In this document: positions 53,497 through 62,448 of the stretch, in pieces | Layout: each line of letters starts with the position of its first letter | Numbering within the stretch: position 1 is the first letter of the stretch | NCBI RefSeq assembly: GCF_003096075.1 | Contig: NZ_CP015449.1 | Location: forward strand, 1,977,001-2,041,000 | DNA: 64,000 nucleotides | Reading direction: 5' to 3' | From: Dietzia lutea | Lineage (GTDB): Bacteria > Actinomycetota > Actinomycetes > Mycobacteriales > Mycobacteriaceae | The notes under the pieces: model-generated | The model's database searches: none | What the model was told of the DNA's origin: nothing | Seen by the model: only the letters and a program-made list of their open reading frames with translations | Program-made: the position numbers and the translations under genes

Positions 53497-54977
53497 GCGC
53501 CGCGGGAACCGTGCGCGCGGACGTCATCGTGGTGGGCTCGGGCCCGAGCGGTCTGGCCGCGGCCGTCATGTGCGCCCGTGCCGGGCGGAAGGTCGTTGTC
53601 CTCGAGGCGCAGGACACGGTCGGCGGCGGCTGCCGGACCCTCCCGATGTCCGACGCCGCCGGCGACATCCCGGACGACCTCGCCGACGGTCTGCTGGTGG
53701 ACCCCTGTTCGGCCGTGCATCCGATGGCGGGGGCCTCACCGTTCTTCCGCGAGTTCGATCTCGCGGCCCACGGTGTCGAGCTGGCCACGCCCCCGGTACA
53801 GCTCGGGCACGCCCTGCCGGGTCGGGACGCGATCGTCGTGCCGTCCGACCCCTCCCCCGCCACCCTCGCCGAGGGGCTGGGCTCGCGCGAGGAGGCCGAC
53901 CGCTGGTGGAGCGTGATGGGTCCGGTCGGCCGCCGCGCCGAGGACGCGGTCGCGGCCGCCCTGTCCGATCAGCGCTCGATCCCGCCCGTAGCGGCGACGG
54001 CGGCGCTCGCCGGCGCCTTCCTGCGGGCCCACCCCCGCGGCGGGGTCGCCGACCCGCTCGGCCCGGACGGCCGGACGCTGCTGTCCGGCATCGCGTCCCA
54101 CGCCATCACTCCCCTGACGTCCCCGGCCGCGACCGGCGTCGGGCTCGTCCTGGGCGCGCTGCTGCACTCCCCGCGCGGATGGGGTCTGCCCGTCGGCGGC
54201 AGCGGCGCGATCACCGCGGCCCTCGCCGACGCCGTGCGTGACGCCGGCGGCGAGATCCACACGGGCGTCACCGTCGACTCGCTGGCGCGGCTCGACGCCC
54301 GGGACGTGGTGTTCAACACCTCGTCCCGGATCCTCGGTGAGATCCTGCTGGCGTCCTCGCCGTCGCCCGCCGTGGCCCGCCGGGCGCGGAAGCTGCTGGA
54401 GGCGCCGGTCGGCGGTGCGGCCGCGAAGGTCGACCTCGTCCTGTCCGGCCCCGTGCCGTGGCGGGACGAGCGCCTCGCCCGCGCGGGCACCGTGCACCTG
54501 GGCGGGGACTCGCACGCGCTCGCCGTCGCCGAGCGCGAGGTGGCCGCCGGTCGCCACGCCGAGCGTCCGATGATCCTCGTCTCGCAGCCGTGGGTGACCG
54601 ACCCGGGCCGCATCGCCCCGGACGGCCGGCGGCCTCTGTGGACGTACGCCCACGTCCCCGCCTTCTCCGGCCGCGATCAGACCGAGCAGGTGCTCGCCGC
54701 GCTGGAGGAGGTCGCGCCCGGCGTGCGCGACGTCGTGCTGGCCGCGCACTCCACGCCCGCGGACCGGATGGCCGAGCACAACGCCAACAACGCAGGCGGG
54801 GACATCGCGGCGGGACGGGTGGACCTGCGGGGGCTCATCGCCCGCCCGGTGCCGCGGGTCGACCCGTTCGCCACGCCCGTCCCCGGGATCTGGCACGCCT
54901 CGGGCTCCACCCCGCCCGGGCCCGGCGTGCACGGGATGGCCGGCCGACACGTGGCGAACCGGATCCTCGGCCGCTGA
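53493..54977 (+). CDS. phytoene dehydrogenase-like FAD-dependent oxidoreductase
   Basis: A 494-aa flavoprotein of the CrtI/amine-oxidase-like superfamily. The N-terminal dinucleotide fold is DVIVVGSGPSGLAAAVMCARAGRKVVVLEA (GxGxxG at residues 15-20). PVGGSGAITAALADAVRDAGGEIHTGVTV is the typical second FAD segment. The C-terminus GIWHASGSTPPGPGVHGMAGRHVANRIL is the conserved FAD-binding end. No carotenoid genes are near, and homologues often act outside carotenoid synthesis, so the substrate is unknown. It is translationally coupled to the unknown gene upstream. Confidence 0.87.
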   Translation: MSAAGTVRADVIVVGSGPSGLAAAVMCARAGRKVVVLEAQDTVGGGCRTLPMSDAAGDIPDDLADGLLVDPCSAVHPMAGASPFFREFDLAAHGVELATPPVQLGHALPGRDAIVVPSDPSPATLAEGLGSREEADRWWSVMGPVGRRAEDAVAAALSDQRSIPPVAATAALAGAFLRAHPRGGVADPLGPDGRTLLSGIASHAITPLTSPAATGVGLVLGALLHSPRGWGLPVGGSGAITAALADAVRDAGGEIHTGVTVDSLARLDARDVVFNTSSRILGEILLASSPSPAVARRARKLLEAPVGGAAAKVDLVLSGPVPWRDERLARAGTVHLGGDSHALAVAEREVAAGRHAERPMILVSQPWVTDPGRIAPDGRRPLWTYAHVPAFSGRDQTEQVLAALEEVAPGVRDVVLAAHSTPADRMAEHNANNAGGDIAAGRVDLRGLIARPVPRVDPFATPVPGIWHASGSTPPGPGVHGMAGRHVANRILGR

Positions 54978-55017
54978 TCACGCCGCCGGCGACGTCACCT
55001 CGCGGAGGCCTGCCGGG

Positions 55018-56673
55018 TCACTGGTAGGACACGAACCACGGGCGCGGCCGCACGGCCATCGTCTGCTCGGGCGTGAACGTGGGCGTGTCCTCGTCGTAGA
55101 AGTTCTTCCAGGCCATCCAGATGTCGGGAGAGAGCCCGCTGCGCAGGACGTCCCACGTCTCCATCTTCAGCCCCGGCGTCCCGTGTCCGTCGGCGTGCAG
55201 GGCGATCGCCACCTCGGGTCGGGAGGTGTCTATCTGGTCCCGGTTGGTGATCATCGCCATGCTGAACTGGTGGAGGATGAGCAGCTTCTGAGGCCCCCCG
55301 CTGTCGCGGGTGAGGTCCGCCAGCCAGTGGATCACCCGGTTGATCTCCTCCGCGTCCACCGACCCGATCTGCGCGCCCGGCTGCTGCCCCGGCTCCAGCT
55401 TCCACTCGGGGTCCAGCGCCAACCCCACGCCGGGCCGCCGGAGCAGGTCCTCGAAGATCCTGGCCTGGTCGACCATGTCGGCCATCCCCGGCTGCAGGTC
55501 GATCACCGCGTAGCCACCAGCGTCGGTGATCGCGTCGACCATCGGGACGAACACCTCCGGCGGCCACTCGTTGGTGAAGTTCCCGTCCGCGCCGGGCCCG
55601 CCCGCGGCGACCGTGCCGATGATCTCGAACGCCGGGATCACCGGTTCCGGCGAGAACGGCTGATACTGGTCGACCAGGGTCTGCACGCGCGCCACGCTCT
55701 CGGCGGGCCCCTGCTCGCCGAGGATGCCCAGCGCCGGGGTGATCGGCGACCCGTAGGCCGCGACGAACCGCCGCCCCGGGAACATCAGCTGCCCGCCGCC
55801 CGGGAGCTCGGGCACCGTCCGGGCGGTCTCGACGCGGTCTCCGAGCTGCTGCTCGGTGCCCCACCCGGGACCGAGTGCGTAGACCGCGTCGGCGTCGCGC
55901 ACGGCCTCGACCGACCCGCCGTCGACCCGGGGATCCGGCGCCCGCAGGTGGGACACCGCCGCGCCGGCGGCCACGGCCGTCGCTATCGACGCGACGGGGG
56001 TCCGGTCGTGGACGAGCACGCTCGGGGCGTCGTCGCCGTCCCACGCGGGTGCGCCCGGCTCGAACGGCTCCGCCGCACCCGAGCCGTCGTCGCTGTCCGC
56101 GTCGCCTCCGGCGGTATCCGTTCCGCCGCCCGCGGCGTCCGTGCCGCCGACCGTCATCAGCGCCGGCGCGCCGGGCGACTGGTGGACCGTGACGTCGTCG
56201 ATCCGGTCGCCGGGGACCTCCACCTCGGAATCGAAGCTGATGCCGGTCAGCTCCTCGAGTCCCGGCCGGTCGGTCGGGGAATCGACCACCTCGCCGTCGT
56301 CGTATCCGAAGGACACCGCGCCGACCCGGAGCACCCGCTCGGCGCCGAGCCGCGACACCTCGTCGGCCAGGCCCGCCTCGCCGCCCGGAACGGCGGTGAG
56401 CATCGGGGCGCGCAGGCCCACGGCGACCGACGCCGCCGCGGCCTGGGCCGCCTCGTCCGGCGCGGCCACCACGACCACCGGCGCGGACTCCACCAGCAGT
56501 CGCGTGGCCTCCACCCCCGAGCCGTCGGCGTCGGCGGCGACCCGGACGCCGTCCGCCTCCACCGCCCGCATCCCGGGGGCGTCACCGTCCTCCGTCGACC
56601 CGCAGGCCACCGTCGTGGCGGCCAGGGAAATGGCGAGGACCGCCGCACCCACACCTCGGTTGATGTGACGCAC
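55018..56673 (-). CDS. putative lipoprotein with cell-wall-binding-2-like N-terminal region
   Basis: A 551-aa exported protein with signal peptide GVGAAVLAISLAATTVACG; Cys24 fits a lipobox (TVAC), so it is probably lipid-anchored. Residues about 50-125 resemble the CW_binding_2 repeat (EATRLLVESAPVVVVAAPDEAAQAAAASVAVGLRAPMLTA, then RLGAERVLRVGAVSF). A Gly/Asp/Ala-rich spacer lies near 165-210. The C-terminal about 280 residues look like a TIM-barrel-type domain (AGGYAVIDLQPGMADMVDQARIFEDLL, VGLALDPEWKL, LLILHQFSMAMI), but I cannot name a family. The start is GTG at 56673 behind AGGAGG. It lies next to ilvC. Confidence 0.72.
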   Translation of the reverse strand: MRHINRGVGAAVLAISLAATTVACGSTEDGDAPGMRAVEADGVRVAADADGSGVEATRLLVESAPVVVVAAPDEAAQAAAASVAVGLRAPMLTAVPGGEAGLADEVSRLGAERVLRVGAVSFGYDDGEVVDSPTDRPGLEELTGISFDSEVEVPGDRIDDVTVHQSPGAPALMTVGGTDAAGGGTDTAGGDADSDDGSGAAEPFEPGAPAWDGDDAPSVLVHDRTPVASIATAVAAGAAVSHLRAPDPRVDGGSVEAVRDADAVYALGPGWGTEQQLGDRVETARTVPELPGGGQLMFPGRRFVAAYGSPITPALGILGEQGPAESVARVQTLVDQYQPFSPEPVIPAFEIIGTVAAGGPGADGNFTNEWPPEVFVPMVDAITDAGGYAVIDLQPGMADMVDQARIFEDLLRRPGVGLALDPEWKLEPGQQPGAQIGSVDAEEINRVIHWLADLTRDSGGPQKLLILHQFSMAMITNRDQIDTSRPEVAIALHADGHGTPGLKMETWDVLRSGLSPDIWMAWKNFYDEDTPTFTPEQTMAVRPRPWFVSYQ

Positions 56674-56750
56674 GGCGGTCCTCCTACAGCTGTCGGGAAA
56701 CGATCCCGGTGGACCCTACAGGGACCTCACACGAGATGCTTCAGCGACAC

Positions 56751-57818
<1,068 letters not shown>

Positions 57819-58325
57819 CTATCGAGTGGTGGTGATGGACTTGGGACCGCGTCCGAGCGCGACCATGCCGGACTGGACGATCTCGCGGATGCCGTAGCCG
57901 TCGAGCATCCGCAGCAGCGCGTCCAGCTTGTCCGGCGTGCCCGTGGCCTCGAGCGTGAGCGACTCCGGCGAGACGTCGACGATGTGCGCACGGAACAGGC
58001 TGGCGATCTCCACGATCTGCCCGCGGTTGGTGGCGTCGGCACGGACCTTGACCAGCGTGAGCTCGCGGGCCACCGAACCGGCCGGGTCCTGCTCGACAAT
58101 CTTGATGACGTTGACCAGCTTGTTGAGCTGCTTGGTCACCTGCTCGAGCGGGAAGTCCTCGACGTTGACCACGATCGTCATGCGTGACAGCCCGTCGGTC
58201 TCGGTCGGGCCGACGGCCAGCGACTCGATGTTGAACCCGCGCCGGGAGAACAGTGACGCGACGCGCGCGAGCACGCCGGGCTTGTCCTCCACCAGCACGC
58301 TCAGGGTGTGGGAACGAGCGCTCAC
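57819..58325 (-). CDS. ilvN: acetolactate synthase small (regulatory) subunit
   Basis: A 168-aa ACT-domain subunit giving valine feedback inhibition. It starts [38 protein letters not shown] and has a second ACT-like half ([28 protein letters not shown]). GTG at 58325 overlaps the ilvB stop by four bases (GTGA). Confidence 0.96.
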   Translation of the reverse strand: MSARSHTLSVLVEDKPGVLARVASLFSRRGFNIESLAVGPTETDGLSRMTIVVNVEDFPLEQVTKQLNKLVNVIKIVEQDPAGSVARELTLVKVRADATNRGQIVEIASLFRAHIVDVSPESLTLEATGTPDKLDALLRMLDGYGIREIVQSGMVALGRGPKSITTTR

Positions 58326-60217
58326 TGATCCTCCTCCTGGCCGGAGGTGACGGCGGCGTCGATCCGCTCGGTCACCTCGTGGATCTCCGTGGCCTCGTCC
58401 GCCGCGGAGTCGGTGTCGTCGAACAGCGGACGGATGTCCCGGGCCGCCATGATCTCGTCGTTGGACGTCCCGGCCGCGACCATCGGCCAGACCTGGGCGT
58501 CCTTGCCCACGATGAAGTCGATGAGCACCGGCCGGTCGTTGATCTCGCGCGCCTTGGCGATCACGTCGTCCACGTCCTCGGCCCGCTCGCAGCGCAGCGC
58601 CACGCAGCCCAGCGCCTCGCCGAGCTTGACGAAGTCGGGGATGTGCATGGAGTGCGTCGACAGGTCGGTCTGCGAGTAGCGCTCCTCGTAGAACAGCGTC
58701 TGCCACTGCCGGACCATGCCGAGGTTGCCGTTGTTGATGAGCGCGACCTTGATCGGCGCACCCTCGATGGCGCAGGTGGCGAGCTCCTGGTTGGTCATCT
58801 GGAAGCAGCCGTCGCCGTCGATGGCCCACACCTCGGCGTCCTGACGGCCGAACTTGGCGCCCATCGCGGCGGGGACCGCGTAACCCATGGTGCCGAGACC
58901 GCCCGAGTTGAGCCACGTGCGCGGCTTCTCGTACTGGACGAACTGGGCAGCCCACATCTGGTGCTGCCCCACGCCCGCGCAGTACACCGCGTCGGGGCCG
59001 GCGGCGGCGCTGAGGCGCTCGATGACGTACTCCGGAGACAGCGACCCGTCCGACTGCGGCGCGTATCCCAGCGGGTACTCGTCACGGATCTCGTCCAGCT
59101 CGCCCACCCACGCGGACGGCGCGTCCAGCGCACCGGACTCCCGCTCACCGCGGAGCGTCTCGACCAGCTCGACCAGCACCTCCTTGATGTCGCCGACGAT
59201 CGGCACGTCGACCGCACGGTTCTTGCCGATCTCCGCCGGGTCGATGTCCGCGTGGATGACCTTCGCGTCGGGCGCGAACGTGTCGAGGCGCCCCGTGACC
59301 CGGTCGTCGAAGCGCGCGCCGAGCGTGACCAGCAGGTCGGAGCGCTGCAGTGCGGCGACCGCGGCGACCGTTCCGTGCATGCCGGGCATGCCGTAGTGCA
59401 GCCGGTGCGAGTCCGGGAACGCGCCGCGGGCCATGAGCGTGGTGACGACGGGGATGCCTGTCAGCTCGGCCAGCGCCATGAGCTCCGCCGAGGCGTCCGC
59501 CTTGATGACGCCGCCGCCGACGTACAGCACCGGGCGCTTCGACCGCGCGATCATCCGGGCGGCCTCGCGGATCTGCTTGCCGTGCGGCTTGGTGACGGGC
59601 CGGTAGCCGGGGAGCTTCATCTCCGGCGGCCACGAGAACGTCATCTCGCCCTGGAGGACGTCCTTGGGGATGTCGACCAGCACGGCACCCGGACGGCCCG
59701 TCTGGGCGATGTGGAACGCCTCGGCGATCATCCGCGGGATGTCGTCGCCGTGGGAGACCAGGAAGTTGTGCTTGGTGATCGGCATCGTGATGCCGGAGAT
59801 GTCGGCCTCCTGGAAGCCGTCCGTGCCGATGAGAGAGGTCCCCACCTGGCCGGTGATCGCCACGACCGGAACCGAGTCCATCTGTGCGTCCGCGAGCGGC
59901 GTCACCAGGTTGGTGGCACCGGGGCCCGAGGTCGCCATGCAGACGCCGACCCTGCCGGTGGCCTGGGCGTAGCCGGTGGCGGCGTGGCCCGCGCCCTGCT
60001 CGTGCCGGACGAGCACGTGTCGGACCTTGGCCGAGTCGTAGAGCGGGTCATAGACCGGCAGGATCGCCCCGCCGGGGATGCCGAAGACCACCTCGGTGCC
60101 GATCTCCTCGAGGGACCGGACGACGGCCTGCGCGCCCGTCATCCGCTCGGGGGCCGCCGGGCGGGCCTTCTGGTCTGTGCCCGGACGGGGTCCGGGCTGT
60201 GCCGTTGGTGCGCTCAC
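58322..60217 (-). CDS. ilvB: acetolactate synthase large (catalytic) subunit
   Basis: A 631-aa TPP/FAD enzyme joining two pyruvates, or pyruvate and 2-oxobutyrate. It has [39 protein letters not shown] with the catalytic Glu, the FAD domain, and the TPP motif [31 protein letters not shown]. The start is GTG at 60217. It is preceded by an attenuator, so expression probably rises when charged branched-chain tRNA is scarce. Confidence 0.97.
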   Translation of the reverse strand: MSAPTAQPGPRPGTDQKARPAAPERMTGAQAVVRSLEEIGTEVVFGIPGGAILPVYDPLYDSAKVRHVLVRHEQGAGHAATGYAQATGRVGVCMATSGPGATNLVTPLADAQMDSVPVVAITGQVGTSLIGTDGFQEADISGITMPITKHNFLVSHGDDIPRMIAEAFHIAQTGRPGAVLVDIPKDVLQGEMTFSWPPEMKLPGYRPVTKPHGKQIREAARMIARSKRPVLYVGGGVIKADASAELMALAELTGIPVVTTLMARGAFPDSHRLHYGMPGMHGTVAAVAALQRSDLLVTLGARFDDRVTGRLDTFAPDAKVIHADIDPAEIGKNRAVDVPIVGDIKEVLVELVETLRGERESGALDAPSAWVGELDEIRDEYPLGYAPQSDGSLSPEYVIERLSAAAGPDAVYCAGVGQHQMWAAQFVQYEKPRTWLNSGGLGTMGYAVPAAMGAKFGRQDAEVWAIDGDGCFQMTNQELATCAIEGAPIKVALINNGNLGMVRQWQTLFYEERYSQTDLSTHSMHIPDFVKLGEALGCVALRCERAEDVDDVIAKAREINDRPVLIDFIVGKDAQVWPMVAAGTSNDEIMAARDIRPLFDDTDSAADEATEIHEVTERIDAAVTSGQEEDQ

Positions 60218-60298
60218 TTCAACTGTCCTTCATGCTGGTCGTGGAGCTTGTCGTTCGTCGCCTCACCCGGTCCGGTGGGACCGGTGGAACCTGGCAAC

Positions 60299-60347
60299 AA
60301 AAAACCCCCGACGGCCACATGGGGCCGGCGAGGGTGCGCGTCGGGGG
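60299..60347 (-). terminator. ilvBNC attenuator terminator
   Basis: On the minus strand CCCCCGACG (60347-60339) and CGTCGGGGG (60313-60305) form a perfect 9-bp stem with a 25-base loop, followed by six T residues (60304-60299). The stem is bracketed by AACCTGGC (60358-60351) and its exact complement GCCAGGTT (60295-60288), an alternative long-range pair. An ACCTGG inside the leader-peptide codons can pair with the same downstream strand. Confidence 0.85.
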
Positions 60348-60363
60348 AAAGCCAGGTTGCGGC

Positions 60364-60411
60364 TCAGGCGCCGACGCGCCGGCCGAGTACGAGACCGTTC
60401 CAGGTGTTCAC
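60364..60411 (-). CDS. ilvL: ilvBNC leader peptide
   Basis: A 15-residue reading frame, (M/V)NTWNGLVLGRRVGA, GTG at 60411 to TGA at 60364. It holds Leu-Val-Leu at residues 7-9 and Val at 13, so stalling on uncharged tRNA-Leu or tRNA-Val would place a ribosome at the start of the attenuator. It begins seven bases after the -10 box, so the message is probably leaderless. Too short for domain evidence; the call rests on position, codon content and the following terminator. Confidence 0.75.
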   Translation of the reverse strand: MNTWNGLVLGRRVGA

Positions 60412-60418
60412 GCGGCCC

Positions 60419-60448
60419 AGACTAGGCCCCGGCTGTCCGCAGCGTCAA
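60419..60448 (-). promoter_or_regulatory. ilvBNC promoter
   Basis: TTGACG (60448-60443), 18-bp spacer, TAGTCT (60424-60419), then seven bases to the leader-peptide GTG. This is the best -35/-10 pair in the window. Confidence 0.75.
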
Positions 60449-60499
60449 CTCGTGGAACACCGATCCCACATAGTGGACCGTGCGAGACTAGAGGGCATC

Positions 60500-60934
60500 A
60501 TGAGCGCCCCATTCAGAGCCCCCGTGCCGGAGTCGACCCCGCGCGACCGCGCCCTCTTCCGCGTCAACCCCATGTCCTACATCGTCATCGCCATCCTCGT
60601 CGTGGCGATCCTCTGGCCCGTCGCGGCCTACCCGCTGGCCCTCGGCTGGCTGGTGCTGATCCCGGTGGGCTTCGCCTGGTGGGTGGCCAGGACCCGCACC
60701 CGGCTCGACGAGCGCGGAGTGCACCTGTCGACCTGGCGCTCCCGGCGTTCGGTCCCGTGGGACGAGGTGAAGGGCGTGATGTTCCCGAAGAAGGGCTTCG
60801 CCCGGCTCGTGACGACCTCGGACGACTCCCTACCGATGGGCGGCGTGTCGTTCCACGACCTCCCGCGCCTGTCCGCCGCCAGCCGGGGCCGCATCCGCGA
60901 CCCCTACGCCGCGCCCGGACCCGAGCAGCCCTGA
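60500..60934 (+). CDS. Cfp6-like PH-domain membrane protein
   Basis: A 144-aa protein with two transmembrane helices (about residues 25-62, SYIVIAILVVAILWPVAAYP and LGWLVLIPVGFAWWVA), then a small PH-like domain (TRLDERGVHLSTWRSRRSVPWDEVKGVMFPKKGFARLVT). It matches the mycobacterial Cfp6 family (Rv3004), also divergent from ilvB. The start is ATG at 60500. Its last about 105 bp overlap the end of the convergent YhgE-like gene. Function unknown. Confidence 0.88.
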   Translation: MSAPFRAPVPESTPRDRALFRVNPMSYIVIAILVVAILWPVAAYPLALGWLVLIPVGFAWWVARTRTRLDERGVHLSTWRSRRSVPWDEVKGVMFPKKGFARLVTTSDDSLPMGGVSFHDLPRLSAASRGRIRDPYAAPGPEQP

Positions 60935-62266
60935 TCCGCCCCGGCCGGCCGGCACCCGATCGGCCACGGCCTGCCGACGCATCCCCATCCGCTCGTACAC
61001 GAGGGTGACCGCGATGCCCACCGCGAGCCCGCCCAGCGTCCAGGCACCGAGCACCCACACGGCGTGACCAAGGCCGGCCTCCCAGCCCGAGTCGAAGAAC
61101 ATGATCGAGCGCAGGCCGAGATAGGCCTGGTGCATCGGTTGCAGGTCGCCGATGGCGACGAAGACGGGCGGCAGCATCTGGGTGGGCGTCGCCCCGCCGG
61201 AGGTGGGGATCCCGAGCACCACGAACAGCACGAGGTTGACCAGCAGCCCGGCGTTGCCGATCGCGGCGATGATGGTGTGCGCGCAGACCCCCACCGCCAC
61301 GATCACGAGGTTCGAGAACCAGAACATGTGCCACGGGTCGTACCCGCTGATGCCGAGGATGTCCGCCACCCACAGGCATAGAACCGACACCAGCGGAGCG
61401 GTGACGAGCGTGACCGCCCACTTTCGCACGAGGGTCTGGAACCGACCGAACGGCGCCACGTGGACGTGATGGGCGAACGGCCCGATCTCGAGCGGGATGA
61501 ACCCGAGTCGGGCGTCCAAGAGCGCCGAGATGATCATCGCGCCGGTGAACCCGGCCAGGATGACGACCAGCGCGTAGAACATCGGCAGCGACGCGTTGGA
61601 GACACCCGCCGGCAGCGGGTTCCACGCCGTGACGTCCACCCTGATCGGGTCCTCGACTGCGAGTGCGGCCGCCGCGCCCACCGATCCGCCCTCCGCGCCC
61701 GCCAGGAGCCCGGCGTCCTCCAGCAGGCCGGGTCCCACGCTCTCCCGGAACGACTCCCGCATCCGGTCGGCCATCGTGTTCAGCACCTGGCCGGAGACGA
61801 TCGACACCCGCGGTGAGTACTGCAGCTCCACGCGTGCGCGGTCCGGCACGGGCCCGCTCCGCCCCGCCTCCGTCGCGGCCGCCTCGACCAGTCCCACGAC
61901 CCGGTCGCTGAGGTCGGCGGGTATCCGCAGGGCGCCGAAATACGTTCCGTCTCGCAACCCGGCCTCGGCGGTGGCCGGGTCCACCATGTGCAGCCTCACG
62001 GTGCCCCAGTCGTTGTTCTGGATGAGCCCCGCCGTGATGCGGGTGCCCACGTCGATCCGTCGCGGGCCGATCGGGGTCTCGAGCGTCGACGCCTCGTCCG
62101 AGTTCACCACGGCGACAGGAATGTGCCGGGCGTGGGCCTGCGGGTCCGCGGTGCCGCCGATGTACATGAAGGCCAGGAGGAAGAACAGGCCACAGACCAC
62201 CGCGACGGCCCCTGCGGAGTGCGAGACGAACTCACGGATCCCGCCGGTGTGGCCGGAGTCGCTCAT
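60830..62266 (-). CDS. YhgE/Pip-type (DUF3533-like) membrane protein
   Basis: A 478-aa membrane protein with one N-terminal helix (about residues 18-37, [20 protein letters not shown]), a large outside domain (about 40-240, with [20 protein letters not shown]), and a C-terminal block of five or six helices ([22 protein letters not shown] onward). This layout matches the ABC-2-like YhgE/Pip/DUF3533 families, some of which are linked to ESX/type VII secretion or phage infection. ATG at 62266 has GAAGGGG six bases upstream. The cytoplasmic tail (about 50 residues, Gly/Ala/Arg-rich) overlaps the opposite PH-domain gene. No ESX gene is near. Confidence 0.78.
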   Translation of the reverse strand: MSDSGHTGGIREFVSHSAGAVAVVCGLFFLLAFMYIGGTADPQAHARHIPVAVVNSDEASTLETPIGPRRIDVGTRITAGLIQNNDWGTVRLHMVDPATAEAGLRDGTYFGALRIPADLSDRVVGLVEAAATEAGRSGPVPDRARVELQYSPRVSIVSGQVLNTMADRMRESFRESVGPGLLEDAGLLAGAEGGSVGAAAALAVEDPIRVDVTAWNPLPAGVSNASLPMFYALVVILAGFTGAMIISALLDARLGFIPLEIGPFAHHVHVAPFGRFQTLVRKWAVTLVTAPLVSVLCLWVADILGISGYDPWHMFWFSNLVIVAVGVCAHTIIAAIGNAGLLVNLVLFVVLGIPTSGGATPTQMLPPVFVAIGDLQPMHQAYLGLRSIMFFDSGWEAGLGHAVWVLGAWTLGGLAVGIAVTLVYERMGMRRQAVADRVPAGRGGSGLLGSGRGVGVADAAPAGGGQAREVVERHAAHR

Positions 62267-62355
62267 ATCCATCCCCTTCGCGTCGTGGGCGGGCTGGCCG
62301 GGCGGCCGACCGTGAGAAGAGTAAACCCACAACGGGGCGTATCGTGGGGAGGTCA

Positions 62356-62395
62356 CGGCGCGTCCGGGGCGCCGTCGGCGCGTCCGGGACGCCCC
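62356..62395. repeat. 20-bp tandem repeat upstream of ilvD
   Basis: Two adjacent 20-bp units (62356-62375 and 62376-62395) agree at 17 of 20 positions; the shared core is CGGCGCGTCCGGG. They lie in the divergent gap before ilvD and could be a pair of regulator sites or plain GC-rich duplication. Confidence 0.5.
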
Positions 62396-62448
62396 CGCGG
62401 GTACAGCCCCTCCGGCCGCCCGCCCCCTTCGAACCGGATCGAGGTCCC

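Noticed and set aside
58253-60499. Long plus-strand open frame opposite ilvN/ilvB
   Set aside because: Antisense shadow of ilvB; only its final part from 60500 is real (the PH-domain gene, which has its own start).
60218-60500. T-box or metabolite riboswitch upstream of ilvB
   Set aside because: No T-box consensus or specifier stem; the short peptide with an adjacent terminator explains the region better.
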